From NCBI GenBank assembly GCA_026874595.1, contig CM049314.1:2193318-2257317 (forward strand): a DNA stretch of 64,000 nt, read 5' to 3'. The notes beneath the pieces were generated by a model that was not told where the DNA came from, did not search any database, and saw only the letters and a list, made by a program, of their open reading frames with translations. The translations under genes and the position numbers were made by a program. This DNA is from Sipunculus nudus. Its lineage: Eukaryota; Annelida; Sipuncula; Golfingiida; Sipunculidae. Each line of letters starts with the position of its first letter. The stretch's first letter is position 1. Shown here piece after piece: positions 30,973 through 44,700 of this stretch.

Positions 30973-31835
30973 TGTTACGAAACCTAATATCAACAGATCA
31001 CGTATGTGTGATGAACATAAATTTTGTAATGGAGTAAGAAATCAGATTCTGTAACACTAGGCAGCGTGAAATGTCTAGGGGAATGAATAAAGAAGTCAAT
31101 GTTTTTTTTGTTAACAAATAATCATAATTTATTCTTAAAACAACCCTAACATTACAATACACCAAATCAATACAATTACACAGTACAACAACAGTATAAC
31201 AGCAAATCTATATAATCACACAGCCTAATAAACAAAGGGCACAGTACCTGGATACCACCACTGTCACAGCGACAAGTCCTTTAAAATGTATAAGCCGGAT
31301 GAATAGTTCACACTAATTCACTCGGAGAATAACAGTCCAATGTAAAGCCCTTTTAACAATCCAGAAAATAAACTGAAGACCAAATAAGATTTGTCACAAA
31401 ATCCAGAAGAAAAACTGAAGAAAATCTATAATTGCCGCACTTATCGGAATAGGCCCCACAAACTGACATACACGATTCTGTATCCGCTAGAATATTCTCT
31501 CCCCTCCCTCTCGGCTCTAAAACACAGCGCCCCCCCCCCCCCCATTTATAACTTTTCCCTTTTCCAGCCGAGAACCTTCCATTGCTCGAACATTCTAAAG
31601 ATTCTAAAACAGTACACACGTTCAAAGAACATACCAGAACAAAGAACGCTGTGTATCTAGGGTTCAACCATTGCGGATTAAACCGAGCCTGCAACATCCG
31701 GCCAGGCGAGGCCGCTACAACACGAGCTACGCCTAGCACACAAACAAAATGCCAACAACACATGGAACATCCGTGTGCACAATAAAACAATCATCTGTAA
31801 GAACAATGCACACAATAAAAGGGGCACCAGTAACA
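30973..31835 (-). mobile_element. Solo LTR, minus orientation, in copy B
   Basis: 863 bp bounded by TGTTACGAAACC (30973) and AGTAACA (31835), that is TG...CA on either strand. The element at 61195-62097 is the same family in the opposite orientation. It interrupts sequence that is continuous in copy A near 4005-4012 (TTTCCATGTTTACGACG). Short flanks CCAT / CTAT could be a worn target duplication. It holds a TATA box and a polyadenylation-like signal in the copy C version. A 145-codon frame inside is not supported as a gene. Confidence 0.6.
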
Positions 31836-32338
31836 CTATGATAACGACGCCTTTTAAACTGAAGGCATGCTTTCAGCTCTAAAAGTGACCTTGATCTTAA
31901 ATAATTAAATGTTTGGTGAAAACTAAAAAAAATTGGTTTCCCAAAAATATGTGGAAAATTGATATTTAAAACCAGTGAGACCCTAGACCTTTGACTGTAC
32001 TGTCTTATGCAGACGTCCGGTGCCACTGTGAATCTCCCATCACTGCCACTTGAAAAGAGGGTGAGCATACAATGAAAATAAAACTAGTAAAGTTGATGAA
32101 TCATATATAATCAGAACTATATGGTCCACCATCAAATTTAGCATTTCGTTAATTTTTCAACCAGTATCATAATCTGTAGGTACGCGTCGGATTAACCCTC
32201 AATGTTAGGATACAGGACACAATTTGAATAGGGTATTGTTGCATCATTTAAAACCATATATAGCCTAGAGACAACCTGGTTATGTAGTTGAACATGTATA
32301 AAAGAAAGTGGTTATGCTAATTTCTTCTTTAACGACAG
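31836..32338. other. Copy B intron 1, end
   Basis: Matches 4013-4488 of copy A closely (for example GAATCATATATAATCAGAACTATATG appears in both regions in similar form), up to the exon 2 acceptor ACGACAG. Confidence 0.6.
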
Positions 32339-33090
32339 GCTTTTCCAGAGAGAGGGAACGGGGTAAGGGTATGCAGCGCCGCCTGTCGGTAGTTACAGCT
32401 GGGTCGTGGTCGCTGCCTCGTTCTTTCTTCAGTTCGTCGCCTTTGGAATAACTTTATCATCAGGTGTTCTTCATTGAATTATTGGATGTCTTCCAAGAGG
32501 GAAAGAGGGATAACCGCTTTTACTGGTTCTATCACAACAGGACAATTGTTTGGACTATTGTTTCTGTTACGTTTCTAAAATGTTTTTGGTAACTTTTGAT
32601 TCTGTGATTTGTTTACCTACTAATCAAAATTAAAAATTAAAATATATAATTATAAATAAACCTTTATATCAACAAAAAAGAAGGTAATTGCAAAATATTG
32701 CATTATACTATACGATGCCATCAAATATTTAAAATGTGTTATGTTTACTAATGAATAGCAAAGATTATTTGGTTCATACAATTCCAAACAATAAAATTCA
32801 GCTTTAAAAAAGAGAAGTTGTGACAAATTATATAACATTAAGCCATGATAGTTTTGTAAAATAATTTTGTATTTTTAACTTTTTTTACAGGGTCTTCCTC
32901 GACTGTGCTGACATACAGGTTTGGATTCCGAGTGACTGTGCCCTGTGGCTCCCTCTTAGCCACTGTCGGATATATAATCAATGCCCTCGCGACAAGTATC
33001 TATATACTTTTGATAAGTAACGGCATCATATTAGGTGAGTAGCTAATTATACGTTTAGTGATACTGTGTTTTTCCGCTCAAACCGAAATC

Positions 33091-33200
33091 TGAATTGTGG
33101 CAGAGGATAATGTCAATGTGAATTGTGGCAGAGGATAATGTCAATGTGAATTGTGGCAGAGGATAATGCCAATGTGAATTGTGGCAGAGGATAATGTCAA
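33091..33200. repeat. 28-bp minisatellite, four copies, in intron 3 of copy B
   Basis: TGAATTGTGGCAGAGGATAA recurs at 33091, 33119, 33147 and 33175. Copy A (near 5252) has a single unit (AACTGTGGCAGAGGGTAATG), so the expansion is private to copy B. Confidence 0.85.
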
Positions 33201-34399
33201 TTGACCATCACAAGGACCCGAAGTAAATCCTGCGAATAGATGAGTATTTGTTAACTATATCACTAGTCAATTGCTACACAAAGTTAGATATGGTTTTTTA
33301 ACAGTTTTCTGCCCCAACAGAATATATCACATAATGATCTGATCTAGGTTCATTTAGTTTCATAAAGCTAGTATGTTTATTAACCATGCCATTTTTTTCA
33401 GGTAGTATGACTAGGGGCACAACCTGTATTCCCCCCCCCCTTTTTAGTATATTTTCTGCCAAGTATCAACAGTGGTTCGAATTTCTGAACTTCTGAAACT
33501 TTAGAGGTTATAATTCAAAATTGCTGGATATGGAAACTTCTTACTTATTATCCAGTGAGCTTCTTGATTGAAAAAATCTGTATTGAAACCTCGATTAAAG
33601 TCACGGTACCCAACATTCTGAAATGAAACCGAGAAAAACATTATCAAGATTATAAGCACTAGAAAATATTCAGCCATGACTAGTATTCTCCTCATTTATG
33701 CTGAATAGTGTCGATTTTGAAAAGAATGAGCCCTGCCCAATATCTTCACTGGTAATTAGGTCATCATGACCTCATTTGCATGAATCACAGGCTCATGTAC
33801 AGGGCTATTAGAACAACTAGTGCCAACACACAATAAGAGCCAAAGCTAGCACGTCCGTCAAATGAGCGCCATAGGGCATGGGACACATTAATATGTATCA
33901 TCATATTTGGAAAAGACCAAAGATTTTTACATTATCAAACAGGCTCTATGTTTATTATATAAGAATTCTGAAAAGCTTACAGCGTTTCCGAAGGCAGCAT
34001 GGCATAGACACTGTCCTGCTTTGTCTAATCCTGGTGACAAGTGAATGACTTCAGACTTTGCTGATTGCCTAAGAGAAAAAGAAATCGATTTATTTACCTG
34101 CCAAAAAATTATAAAACGTGTTCTTTGTTCAAGAGAACGTTCCGATATTCAGCGATGTGATATACAGGAGATCCCATGTAACAGGAGTTCTAGATATCAA
34201 TAAAATACACATGAGATTTGTTCCAATATCACTGTTTAAAATTCAGGGCAGGGCTTCCGTCTCTTTTCTTATCCAAATGCTTCCTGCAACATCCAAACAA
34301 TAATTCTTGATTATTCTTTTGTGGTATATTTATATGTGGTTACATTAAAATAGTGAACATAAATACTCTCGTATGCAATTATGCTCTTATTAACGTATG
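33201..34399. other. Copy B intron 3, shared with copy C
   Basis: Matches 60900-61190 and then 62103-62540 in copy C. A C run lies at 33421-33430. No gene seen. Confidence 0.55.
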
Positions 34400-34918
34400 T
34401 TAGCGATTACCTGTGATAATGGTCATCTGAGCTATAGTGATCACTCTTTGGCCGTAGTCCGACCAGCACGCCTTAATTCGGGCGGCTGTCCGTTAACAGG
34501 GCACAAATCGTAACCTCTGGACCTGGAATCTTCTCACATGATATACAGGGGAGGGGGAGGGAGTCTCCTTAGAACCTTAAATTCGGTCTCTGTTACCCAA
34601 TATCCTCTGAGCTATGGGGCTTAGAATTAACCACAATGCATTGATCACCAGGATTCTTTGCATACAAATTGATCATGCAGTGCAACATCAGTTCCTTTTG
34701 TTTCAAATTTTTATGCATTATTTACTCTTTTTTTGAGACCTTCAAACAAGGAGTCATCCATGAACTTGCCACAAATCATGACCGTTGGAACTAGAAGCGT
34801 CTAACCTGACATCGTAATATAACACTATTGCCAATACAAACTGGTCAATCAGCTGAGCGTCATGACCCTTGGGTTACTTGTTGATACAGTATATGTTAAG
34901 CCTATGGATAATTAATTA

Positions 34919-34920
<2 letters not shown>
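34400..34920 (-). repeat. P1 element remnant in copy B
   Basis: Contains GGTCATCTGAGCTATAGTGATC, a GTCCG-type stretch and GTAACCTCTGGACCTGGAATC, as in 5641-8330, and the same end phrase (CAATCAGCTGAGCGTCATGACC). Only about one and a half units remain. Confidence 0.5.

Positions 34921-34953
<33 letters not shown>
34921..34953. repeat. (AT)n microsatellite, left of the LINE fragment
   Basis: Positional counterpart of the AT tract at 8333 in copy A and 62819 in copy C. Confidence 0.8.
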
Positions 34954-34954
<1 letters not shown>

Positions 34955-34956
<2 letters not shown>

Positions 34957-35640
34957 CTCGTTCATATTTATATGACCACCGTACAAATCTATATTGATTA
35001 CGGTATAATCTTTTGGGGCCATCAAAGCTAAACTAATATGAACGTTCTCAAGAAATTCCAGAATAGAGCTGCCCGTATAACTTCTGGGAATTATGATGGG
35101 AATACAGCTAGTTCAACATTGGTATCAGCCTTAAAATGGCAAAAAAAAAAAAAAAATCAAAGATTATTGTACCTCTCTATATATTCATGTTTAAATGCCT
35201 TAATGGTCTAGCACCTTGTTATCTTAATTATCTATCAGAAACCCGATCTGAAATACACTCTTATAACACGAGATATTGTCAAGTGAAAATACCAACAGTT
35301 AGAACTGAATTGATGCAAAAATCTTTTATTTATCAGGGACCGAAATTATGGAATTTGTTACCGGAAGCTCTTCGTAAGATAGATAATTTAGATAAGTTCA
35401 AAACAGATCTTAAGCAATATTCTCTAAACTCTTGACATAATAACAATAAATCTGGTATGCATGCATGTTGACATTATATGCTTTACGAAAACCAATAAGT
35501 GAATAAACACTAATATAACTATGCGTACATTGCACTTGTGGTTTGTATTATTCTTTGCAACATTCATACAATGTTAGCAACATTGTTAATAACCTGAATA
35601 GTCTATGATTATCTAAATAATATTCTATAATAATAAACTC
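34955..35640 (+). pseudogene. 5'-truncated LINE, C-terminal end of ORF2
   Basis: After a non-open stretch reading NRAARITSGNYDGNTASS, a 99-codon frame (35136-35435) reads YIFMFKCLNGLAPCYLNYL, SYNTRYCQVKIPTVRTELM and QGPKLWNLLPEALRK. This is the post-RT C-terminal block of CR1/L2/Jockey-type LINEs. It is truncated on its 5' side, as is typical for LINEs, and lies between (AT)n tracts at 34921-34953 and 35832-35858. Confidence 0.65.
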
Positions 35641-35829
35641 TTAATAATTGTCATACTAGTACAGGAACTAACAATATATGTTATATTCAGTTACAATATT
35701 CTGCACATATATGTTTGCTTGTATATTACTGTCCTGCATTTTGATCATGTTGAAAATTTCAATTACTCTCAGGGCCTTGTGGAAGATCAGTATATTCTGA
35801 ACAAGCCACCCTGAATAAAGATATATTAA

Positions 35830-35831
<2 letters not shown>

Positions 35832-35858
<27 letters not shown>
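35832..35858. repeat. (AT)n microsatellite, right of the LINE fragment
   Basis: About 27 bp of AT. The following TTCTACCTTTGTTTGATAAGG matches the right flank of the Gypsy insertion in copy A. Confidence 0.8.
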
Positions 35859-35860
<2 letters not shown>

Positions 35861-36287
35861 TCTACCTTTGTTTGATAAGGCATAGCTGACCCTTTTTCGG
35901 GCGTTTTACTTAGATAAGTAACGATAAGTACCTTGGTAAAAACATTACAGATAAGGTTGTACTATTGAATGAATATTTTAATTAACATATCCTTCTGAAT
36001 GTATCATACATTATCATTGAATGTTGACGTGTGTGGTTACCATCTGAGGCAGCTGTTTTGTACATAATAGGGTTCATCTTTAAATTTATTACATTGAATT
36101 GTTAAATTTTATCTTTTACAGACTGGATTTATGACTTGGCAGGAAATGTTAACCTCTGCTTCCTTTTTACCGGAGCCATCTGCTTATTATCAGCTGGCCA
36201 TTTTTTGCGCTGTTCTTTTATCAGAGAAGGCTTGAGAAAGCAAATGAAGATACTAAGCGTGTCTCAGGTCATTATATCTGTAATGCG

Positions 36288-37336
36288 TGGTCAGGGAAAA
36301 TACTTCGAGTTGTAGGAAGGTTCTTTATTCACTCAAACATGGTGATTCTGTGCAAGATTAAACAAAGGAAATTGGATATGAAATCAGTCACGGTGCAATA
36401 ATGTAACCCTAATTTGGTTTCATTAGAAGTCCATATCACATTAGAAGTCCATATCACAATATATTTCTTCTTTCCGTAGATTTAAAAGGTGTAAATGAAA
36501 CTGTATTTCCAATTAATGACACCCCGAATCTATGGTATGATATATTATATTAACTTAAGACTGATCTCCACCGTCATTGTAACTTGACCTCTGTTGGCAT
36601 GACCTTAGTACAATATACCAACACTTATGACACCTTGTAATGATGGATTTGTTCACATATATATTTGAATCAATAGAACTATGTTATATATGCATATGTT
36701 TATATGTGCATACTTTCGAACAAAATAATTAACAGGCTTGATTCATCACTGTGTATATATCAAAATCTGCCATTAATTAAATTTAAATGACTCATTCGGT
36801 AATCAGGATAATTATTAAGCTCTGGTGTGTATCCGAGCAACACAACCCATCGTATATATGCTGAACATAGTAGCAATATTTAAAAGACTTACAAGATTCA
36901 TGCGCCTTGTTTAATGACATAACCACGCTATTACTGGTGCCAGCATGTACAAACACTCCCCAGGCTGGTGCTGAAAGGCATACTATATGAGGTCACGACT
37001 TTGTACCATTAACATCAACTATCTAGTAACATGCTGTAAACAGTAATATTTAAATAAGTAGTGTAACCTATTACTGGTCATGTTTCGTATAACAACACTC
37101 TAGCACGGTCGAGTATAAAATCACGTAATTCAAATATTTTTGCCAACGACAGGACAAGGGTGACACACAAGGGACCCCTTTTTGATGGGCGACACTCAGC
37201 ATAAACAACAATAAGGATTCAACAAGACGAACCCTGTCATAAACCGTACCCAAGTCCTATCAACCGTACTGACTTATAAACCAAACTTACACCCAACACG
37301 TACAAAAATTTGTCTAGATTTTTGGGAAACGGAGTG
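36288..37336. other. Unassigned left part of the ~10-kb insertion in copy B exon 5
   Basis: No counterpart elsewhere in the window. It contains a short direct repeat (CATTAGAAGTCCATATCAC twice near 36423-36457). No coding frame is supported. Confidence 0.4.
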
Positions 37337-40300
37337 CTTATTGACACACGGTCCGAAAGTCTCGGTTACCTCGGTTTGGAAGTCTCGGTTACCGTGTTTT
37401 GAGGTCTCGGGTACTGAGAATTGGGAGTCTCGGTTACCGTGTGTCACCACTGGTCAGTCATGCGTACCGAAATTAAGCTGGCGCACCGTTGCCCCAATTA
37501 ATCACTTTGATCACGGGTGCCCTAGATCAAAGGGCAAGGTAACTTCAAAGGCTACCAGGGAAATTGGGCGTCATGAAATGTGGTGTTTTTTTTTTATCGT
37601 TGCGAAGACGTTCCTTTTGCCTTATTGTAACATGGGTTTTCCAGGGTAATTGTGTATTTAAATTTTTTTGTCAATGGCCTATTTCCATCTTTAACGCAAA
37701 TTATAAACAAAAGTAATACTCTGTAATATAAAGGAGATGTATAATTTTACAAAAAAATAAGCAATTTATGAAAGGTGGTGTTGTTTGAGAGTCATTGTGT
37801 ATCCTAAGTCGAATTTATCGGCTCAAACTTTGATCTACCACCGTTATGCATGACGTTGATATTGATAAAGTCGCAAAAAAAAACGTTGCATTGCATTGTA
37901 CAAGCTATATATATTTGACTAATTTGAGCACATTTAGTCAATACATATCAAATATGGTAGTTTTTCTTATATAGATATCCATTTCTTCTTATTATAGAAT
38001 AATAAAAATTTGAAAATAATGCGTCAAATATAATAAATGAAACAAGCCTTTAAAAATTCTCAATTGCATATTTACCTCATCCAGGTCCCCTGCATGGCAG
38101 GGCATGCAGACGATTAGGACACGCTGTTCAGATGTTGAGAAGGATGATACTGAAGAAGACTGTTTTGGAATATTTAATTTTATATGGAACTTGCTTGAAT
38201 ATTTATGTACGGTATATTTTGTATATTATAAAATGTGTATGCATGTTTGAGTCCGTATCTTAACATGTTTATATTGTGTATATTAATTGTGTATATTTTA
38301 TATAGCATGATGTTTGGATTGTTTGGATTTTCTTTCTTTTTTTCATTACACAAACGTAATACATGCATAACGGAACAGTACATATATACAAACATACATA
38401 TAGAAATTAATATTTCAATAACAATTTACATTGAATCGCGTGAAGATTATTCATGTAGAGGAGAGCAGGTAGGTAAGGTTTTCCCATTTTGAATACATTT
38501 TGAATTTTATACATCCATGACAGTTCGGTAACTTTTTGAGACATCTGCAATTATAAACATACTTTTATATAACAAGTGTTAGCATATTTAACCATGTATG
38601 CTCGCTTTAACCTAACAGAACTTCAGATACTGAAAACTTAACAGAGGAGTTAAATGACGAACTATTCAAAACCTCTTGTATTTTTAACCACAATTTAGCG
38701 ATAAAAGAACAATTAAAAAAATATGTGATAAAGTTTCTCTTTCTAATTCACAAAAGGTACAAGTAGGAGAATCTATATTACATTCAGTCTATGAAGGAAT
38801 GGGTTTAACGTCACCCGACGTTGTAGTACATAAAACTGAAATTCCTAAGTGGTACGAAAAATGTGGTGTGTTATAAATCTTGGAGAATCCCATATAAACA
38901 ATCTCCTCTGATATATCAATTAAATCTTGTTTCCATTTCGTAACTACTAAGTCTGGAGTGACTAAATGTTTCTCTTGTTTTCTCTTGTTTGGGTTTTCTT
39001 TGCAGGTGTTATTAGTAGGCCTAGTTTATTTATAATTATAATGATATGTTTATTATTTAGTCCCCTTTGGGCTTATATATGTCACCTCAAATATAAACAC
39101 AGTAAATACTTAGTAGTAGATAGTGAACATCATAAACATCACTAGAGTGTACGGGTTGTGCTTTTTTTCTAACGGCATAAAAGTAAATTTTTACACTTGT
39201 TCCAACAGCGGACCAAGTATTCTACCAAAGTCTTACCGTCATAATTTATAAAATAAACCAATTGAATTGTTTTATCAAGTATAGGAAACTGCGTAATTGT
39301 GTAAGATGTTTTATCATACAGAATTGTTCGGGGTTCGTAATATAGGCAGAACATTCAAAACCGTTGTGCCTCTCATCTTCGACGTCACCATTTTAACATA
39401 TGGGACAGCCCCTTGCTCCAATTTTTAGGTTCCTGTATTTATTTGGTGGTATCAGCCTATATATGGTGTCTGAAATCTGTCAGTTTCACTTCTCAGCGCA
39501 AGTATCCCACACCTAAGCCGAGCAAGTATGCTGAACTTTGCTGTCGTCGATCGGGCCATATACTTTAACATATATACTTAATTATGTACCATGCATGCAC
39601 TGAGTGCTGATAAAACTGATAAAAAAATCTAAATTTCGGAACTGATCGGCATTGTTCAAGCCATTTATGTTGATTATCAGAACATAACTTCTGTTTCAGA
39701 TCACCTTGGCAACGCGGCGCTATTTCATTATATGTATGTATTAATAATTAAATATACATCAATGGATTCGAGTATCTTACTTCTTTGCATCTGAGCACTG
39801 CAGTTATCCGCGACTTGCAAGGTTATAATCCAATATGAATACTTTCTTGGTTAGACTTGTGTAATCCATAGTGATTCCAAAACCGTAACATCTCAATAAA
39901 ATTATATTTACATGTTAAACAACCAATGTCTCTTTTAGAGCAGCAATTACACATGCAGAACCTGTGAACACTAAAAAAGGTAAGGGAGAGCTCTGTTTTG
40001 AATTTTATAACATGATGGGTTTATGCATATCCCTATAACTCAGACGCATAATCTATAGGACTGTTACTACTATCATAGTACATAAGTTTGTAAACGAGTC
40101 ATATAAGTATAGTATCCTAAAAATTCTTAAACTTGCTCAATACTAGACCAAGAGCTTAAAATCCAGCAGGCGCTAGGAAATCAGAACTTTTAGGCAATAA
40201 AAAAGGATTTTATACCGACACAAGGCTTTTTATTATTTCTGCTAAGCCGTTAATACATATATATTAAACAGCATGACGGATTATATCGCCTTGTACCTCA

Positions 40301-41488
40301 CATAGTACCCCAAACCAGTTTGTGAAAATATTATTACTTAATCATACATAAGCTGAATAACTACTATATAAAATATTTATGGTGTTATAGATTTTGTAAT
40401 CAATTTTTAGTCCAAACAGCCGCGAGTGAAGAGTAGTTTCCTATATTTACCGATCAACAGTTTTTTTTCCTGCATGCATTCCCAGTTACTATAGGGCGAC
40501 GTGTTTCTATTCCTTGAGGCAAACGATTACTTAATAATGAAGTAACTAAAAAATATGATCAGTACAGGAGCATCCTTTTCGAACCCCTTTCTGATCTTTG
40601 GCTATAAGGTTAAGTTTGTTAAAGTAAGACGCGTTATTCTATAATCGATCAGGCCACGATGATGAGTTGTTGATAAAGATATGACCATTTCATGGCTCGA
40701 AGTAACTTAGCCAATTTAATTTTCGGTTTGTTCCTCTGATTTTGAACATTTCCACTTTACATCGTGAAAATCTGGAAAAGTATACATTTCATAAAGAAGA
40801 ATGTGACAAAATTCCAAGTATTCACCTCTGTATTATAAAATAGAGCAATAAAGTATCCATTTCTCAAGGTTAATAGCAATTATTTAATTCTTCAGTGTCG
40901 ATGTGCTTATAAAGTTTGTATATTTAGTCATAAGAAACTATGATTAACTTACTATATTTTGTTTTAATTTCAATTAAGCTTAAATTTGTTTCTATTATCC
41001 TTGTTTATTATCTTCTGATTAGAAAAATGATATTGAATAAAACTAGATATATGTATGTAAATTATATTTTATTTTTAAATTGTTGAATATATTTAAAATT
41101 TTGAAATGAGATAAATAATTTTCATCAGGGATGTAATTTCCAAACCCGAAATTAGTAGTAGGCCTACTACCCCACCTGACAAAAATATGCCCCTATGTTT
41201 TAAACTAATTAATATAAATGTTAAACATTTGTGTCAGAGTTCAAAGGACTCCAATGGTAACACCTGATTAGTCCAAAGCCACCACTTCTACACGGCCCGG
41301 TAATTAAGACCTGCTATAGTAAACAACTCGCGTTATTGACACACGGTTTCGGGTGTCACGACGGGGGTGTTAGTGACACACGGTGAACGCCCTGCCATCT
41401 AGCGGGAGTGTGACAGATTTGACGCATGCGCAGTCAAACCGTGTGTCAATAAGCAGAACTTATTGACACACCCCCGTGTGTCAATAAG
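37337..41488. mobile_element. 4.15-kb repeat unit 1 with inverted CTTATTGACACACGG ends
   Basis: Starts CTTATTGACACACGG (37337) and ends CCGTGTGTCAATAAG (41488), a perfect 15-bp inverted pair apart from unit-specific changes. It is near-identical along its length to 41741-45898. The left 150 bases carry several GTCTCGGTTACCGTGT-type repeats. The right 160 bases carry repeated GACACACGGT motifs and a terminal hairpin. The middle holds a decayed minus-strand LINE. No transposase frame was seen, so class is unknown; a non-autonomous TIR element that captured or received a LINE is one reading. Confidence 0.55.
38590..40680 (-). pseudogene. Decayed LINE ORF2 in repeat unit 1
   Basis: Minus-strand counterpart of 43027-45010 in unit 2, with more stops. 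The zinc-knuckle-like end (CTFCELERETLSH followed by NCSF) is legible near 38720-38830. The VHRF...CNCCSKRDIGCLTC block is legible near 39880-39985. No intact domain remains. Confidence 0.5.
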
Positions 41489-41740
41489 GGCGGCCTTTGG
41501 GTAAACGTTGACAGTGAGCGATAACTGCGGAGATAAACATTATACAATGTGTATATACAACAAGTCCTCATATATTCCATTAAAACGTACACTAGGAAGA
41601 GCTCCATTCATAATATGACAACACTAAATTCAAATTAATGCAACCTAACCGTTAGGTGAGTACCAATAAGTGTCAAATTATGTCCACAACTTCAAATATC
41701 CAAACATGTGCCAAACTTGAACGTCGACACAAACGATGTG
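41489..41740. other. Spacer between the two 4.15-kb units
   Basis: About 250 bp with no match to the sequence left of unit 1. The pair is therefore not a simple head-to-tail duplication of a larger block. Confidence 0.45.
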
Positions 41741-44700
41741 CTTATTGATACACGGTCCGAAAGTCTCGGTTACCTGATTTGGAAGTCTCGGTTACCGTGT
41801 TTTGCAGTCTCGGGTACTTAGAATTGGGAGTTTCGGTTACCGTGTGTCACCAGTGGTCAGTCAAGCGTATCGCAATTAAGCTGGGGCACCGTTGCCCACA
41901 GTTAATCCCTTTGATCTAGGACACAATCCCTTTGATCACTGGTGTCCTAGATCAAAGGGCAAGGTAACTTCAAGGGCTACCAGAGAAACTGGGCGTCATG
42001 AAATGTGGCGTATTTTTTATCATTGCAAAGACGTTTCTTTTGCCTTATTGTAACAGGGGTTTTCCAGGGTAACTAATTGTTTATTTAAAATAATTTGTCA
42101 ATGGCCTATTTTTCATCTTCAACGCAAATTATTAGCAAAGGTAATACTCAGTTATATAAAAGAGATGTATAATTTTGCGAAAATAAGCATTTTATGAAAG
42201 GTGGTGTTGTTTGAGAGTCATTGTGTATCCTAAGTCGAATTTATCGGCTCAAACTTTGATCCACCACCATAGCGTTATGCATGACGTTGATATTGATAAA
42301 GTCGCTAAGAAAACGTTGCATTGTATATATTTGACCATTTGAGCACATTTAGTCATTACATATCAAATATGGTAGTTATTCTTATATAGATATCCATTTA
42401 TTCTTATTATAGAATAATAAAAATTTGAAAATAATGCGTCAAAGGTAATAAATGAAACAAGCCTTTAAAAAATTTAATTCTCTTGTTGCATATTTACCTC
42501 ATCCAGGGTCCCTGCATGGCAGGGCATGCAGACGATTAGGAAACACTGTTCAGAGGTCGAGAAGGATGATACTGAAGAAGACTGTTTTGGAATATTTAAT
42601 TTTATATGGAACTTGCTTGAATATTTATGTACGGTATATTTTGTATATCATAAAAATGTGTATGCATGTTTGTGTCCGTATCTTCACATGTTTATATTGT
42701 GTATATTAATTGTGTATATTTAATATAGCATGATGAATTCTTTGGATTTTCTTTCTTGTTTTTTATTACACAAACGTAGCACATGCATAACGGAACAGTA
42801 CATACATACAAACATACATATAGAAATTAATATTTCAATAACAATTTACATTGAATCGTGAAGATTATTCATGTATAGAGGAGAGCAGGTAGGTAAGGTT
42901 TTCCCATTTTGAATACATTTTGAATTTTATACATCCATGACAGTTCGGCAACTTTTTGAGACATCTGCAATTATAAACTTACTTTTATACAACCAGTGTT
43001 AGCATATTTAACCATCTATGTTCGCTTTAACCTAACAGAACTTCAGATACTGAAAACTTAACGGAGGAGTTTAATGACGAACTATTCAAAACCTCTTGTA
43101 TTTTTAACCACAAGTTAGGGACAAAAGAACAATTAAAAAAAATATGTGATAAAGTTTCTCTTTCTAATTTACTAAAGGTACAAGTAGGAGAATCTATTAC
43201 ATTCAGTCTATGAAGAAATGGGTTTAACGTCACCCGACGTTGTAGTTCCATAACACTGAAAATTCCTAAGTTGTCCGAAAATGTTGTGTCATAAATCTTG
43301 GAGAATCCCATATAAACAATCTCCTCTGATATATCAATTAATTCTTGTTTCCATTTCTGAACTAAGTCTGGAGTGACTAAATGTTTATCTTGTTTTCTCT
43401 TGTTTGGGTTTTCTTTGCAGGTTTTATTAGTAGTTTATTTATAATTATAAATATATGTTTATTATATAGTCCCCTTTGGGCTTATATAGTGTCACCTCAA
43501 ATATAAACACAGTAAATACTTAGTGGTAGATATTGAACATCATAAACATCATTAGAGTGTACGGGTTGTGCTTTTTTCTAACGGCGTAAAAGTAAATTTT
43601 TACACTTGTTCCAACAGCGGACCAAGTATTCTACCCAAGTCTTACCGTCATAATATATGAATTAAACCAATTGAATTGTTTTATCAAGTATAGGAAACTG
43701 CGTAATTGTGAGATGTTTTATCATACAGAATTGTTCGGGGTTCGAAATATAGGCAGAACATTCAAAACCATTGTGCCTCTCATCTTCGACGTCACCGTTT
43801 TTACATATGGGACAGCCCCTTGCTTCAATTTTTAGGTTCCTGTATTAATTTGGTGGTATCAGCCTATATATGGTGTCTGAAATCTGTCAATTTCACTTCT
43901 CAGCGCAAGTATCCCACACCAAAGCCGAGCAAGTATACTGAACTTTGTTGTTGTCGATCGGGTCATATACTTTTTTAATGTATATACTTAATTATGTGCC
44001 GTGCACTGAGTGCTGATAAAATTGATAAAAAAAAATCTTAATTTCGGAAATGATCGGCATTGTTCAAGCCATTTATGTTGATTATCAGAACGTAACTTCT
44101 GTTTCAGATTACGTTGGCAATGCGGCGCTATTTCATTATATGTGTGTATTAATATACATCAATGGATTCGAGTATCTTATTTCTTTGCATCTGAGCACTG
44201 CAGTTATCCGCGACTTGCAAGGTTATAATCCAATATGAATACTTTCTTGGTTAGACTTGTGTAATCCATAGTGTTTCCAAAACCGTAACATCTCAGTCAA
44301 ATGATATCTACATGTTAAACAACCAATGTCTCTTTTAGAGCAGTTATTACACATGTAAAACCTGTGAACACTGAAAAAGGTAACGGAGAGCTCTGTTTTG
44401 AATTTTATCACATTACGGGGTTTATGTATATATCCCCATAACTCAGACGCATAATCTTTAGGACTGTAACTACCATCATAGTATATAAGTTTGTAAAGGA
44501 GTCATATAAGTATAGTATCCTTAACATTCTTAAACTTGCTCAATACTAGACCAAGAGCTTTAAATCCAGCAGGCGCTAGGAAATCAGAACTTTTAGGCCA
44601 TAAAAAATGATTTTATGCCGACATAAGGCTTTTTATTTTTTTCTGCTAAGCCGTTAATACATATATATTAAACAGCGTAACGGATTATATCGCCTTGTAC

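Noticed and set aside
31353-31790. 145-codon minus-strand open frame
   Set aside because: It lies wholly inside a solo LTR whose sense strand is the same; LTRs do not normally encode proteins and no domain is visible.
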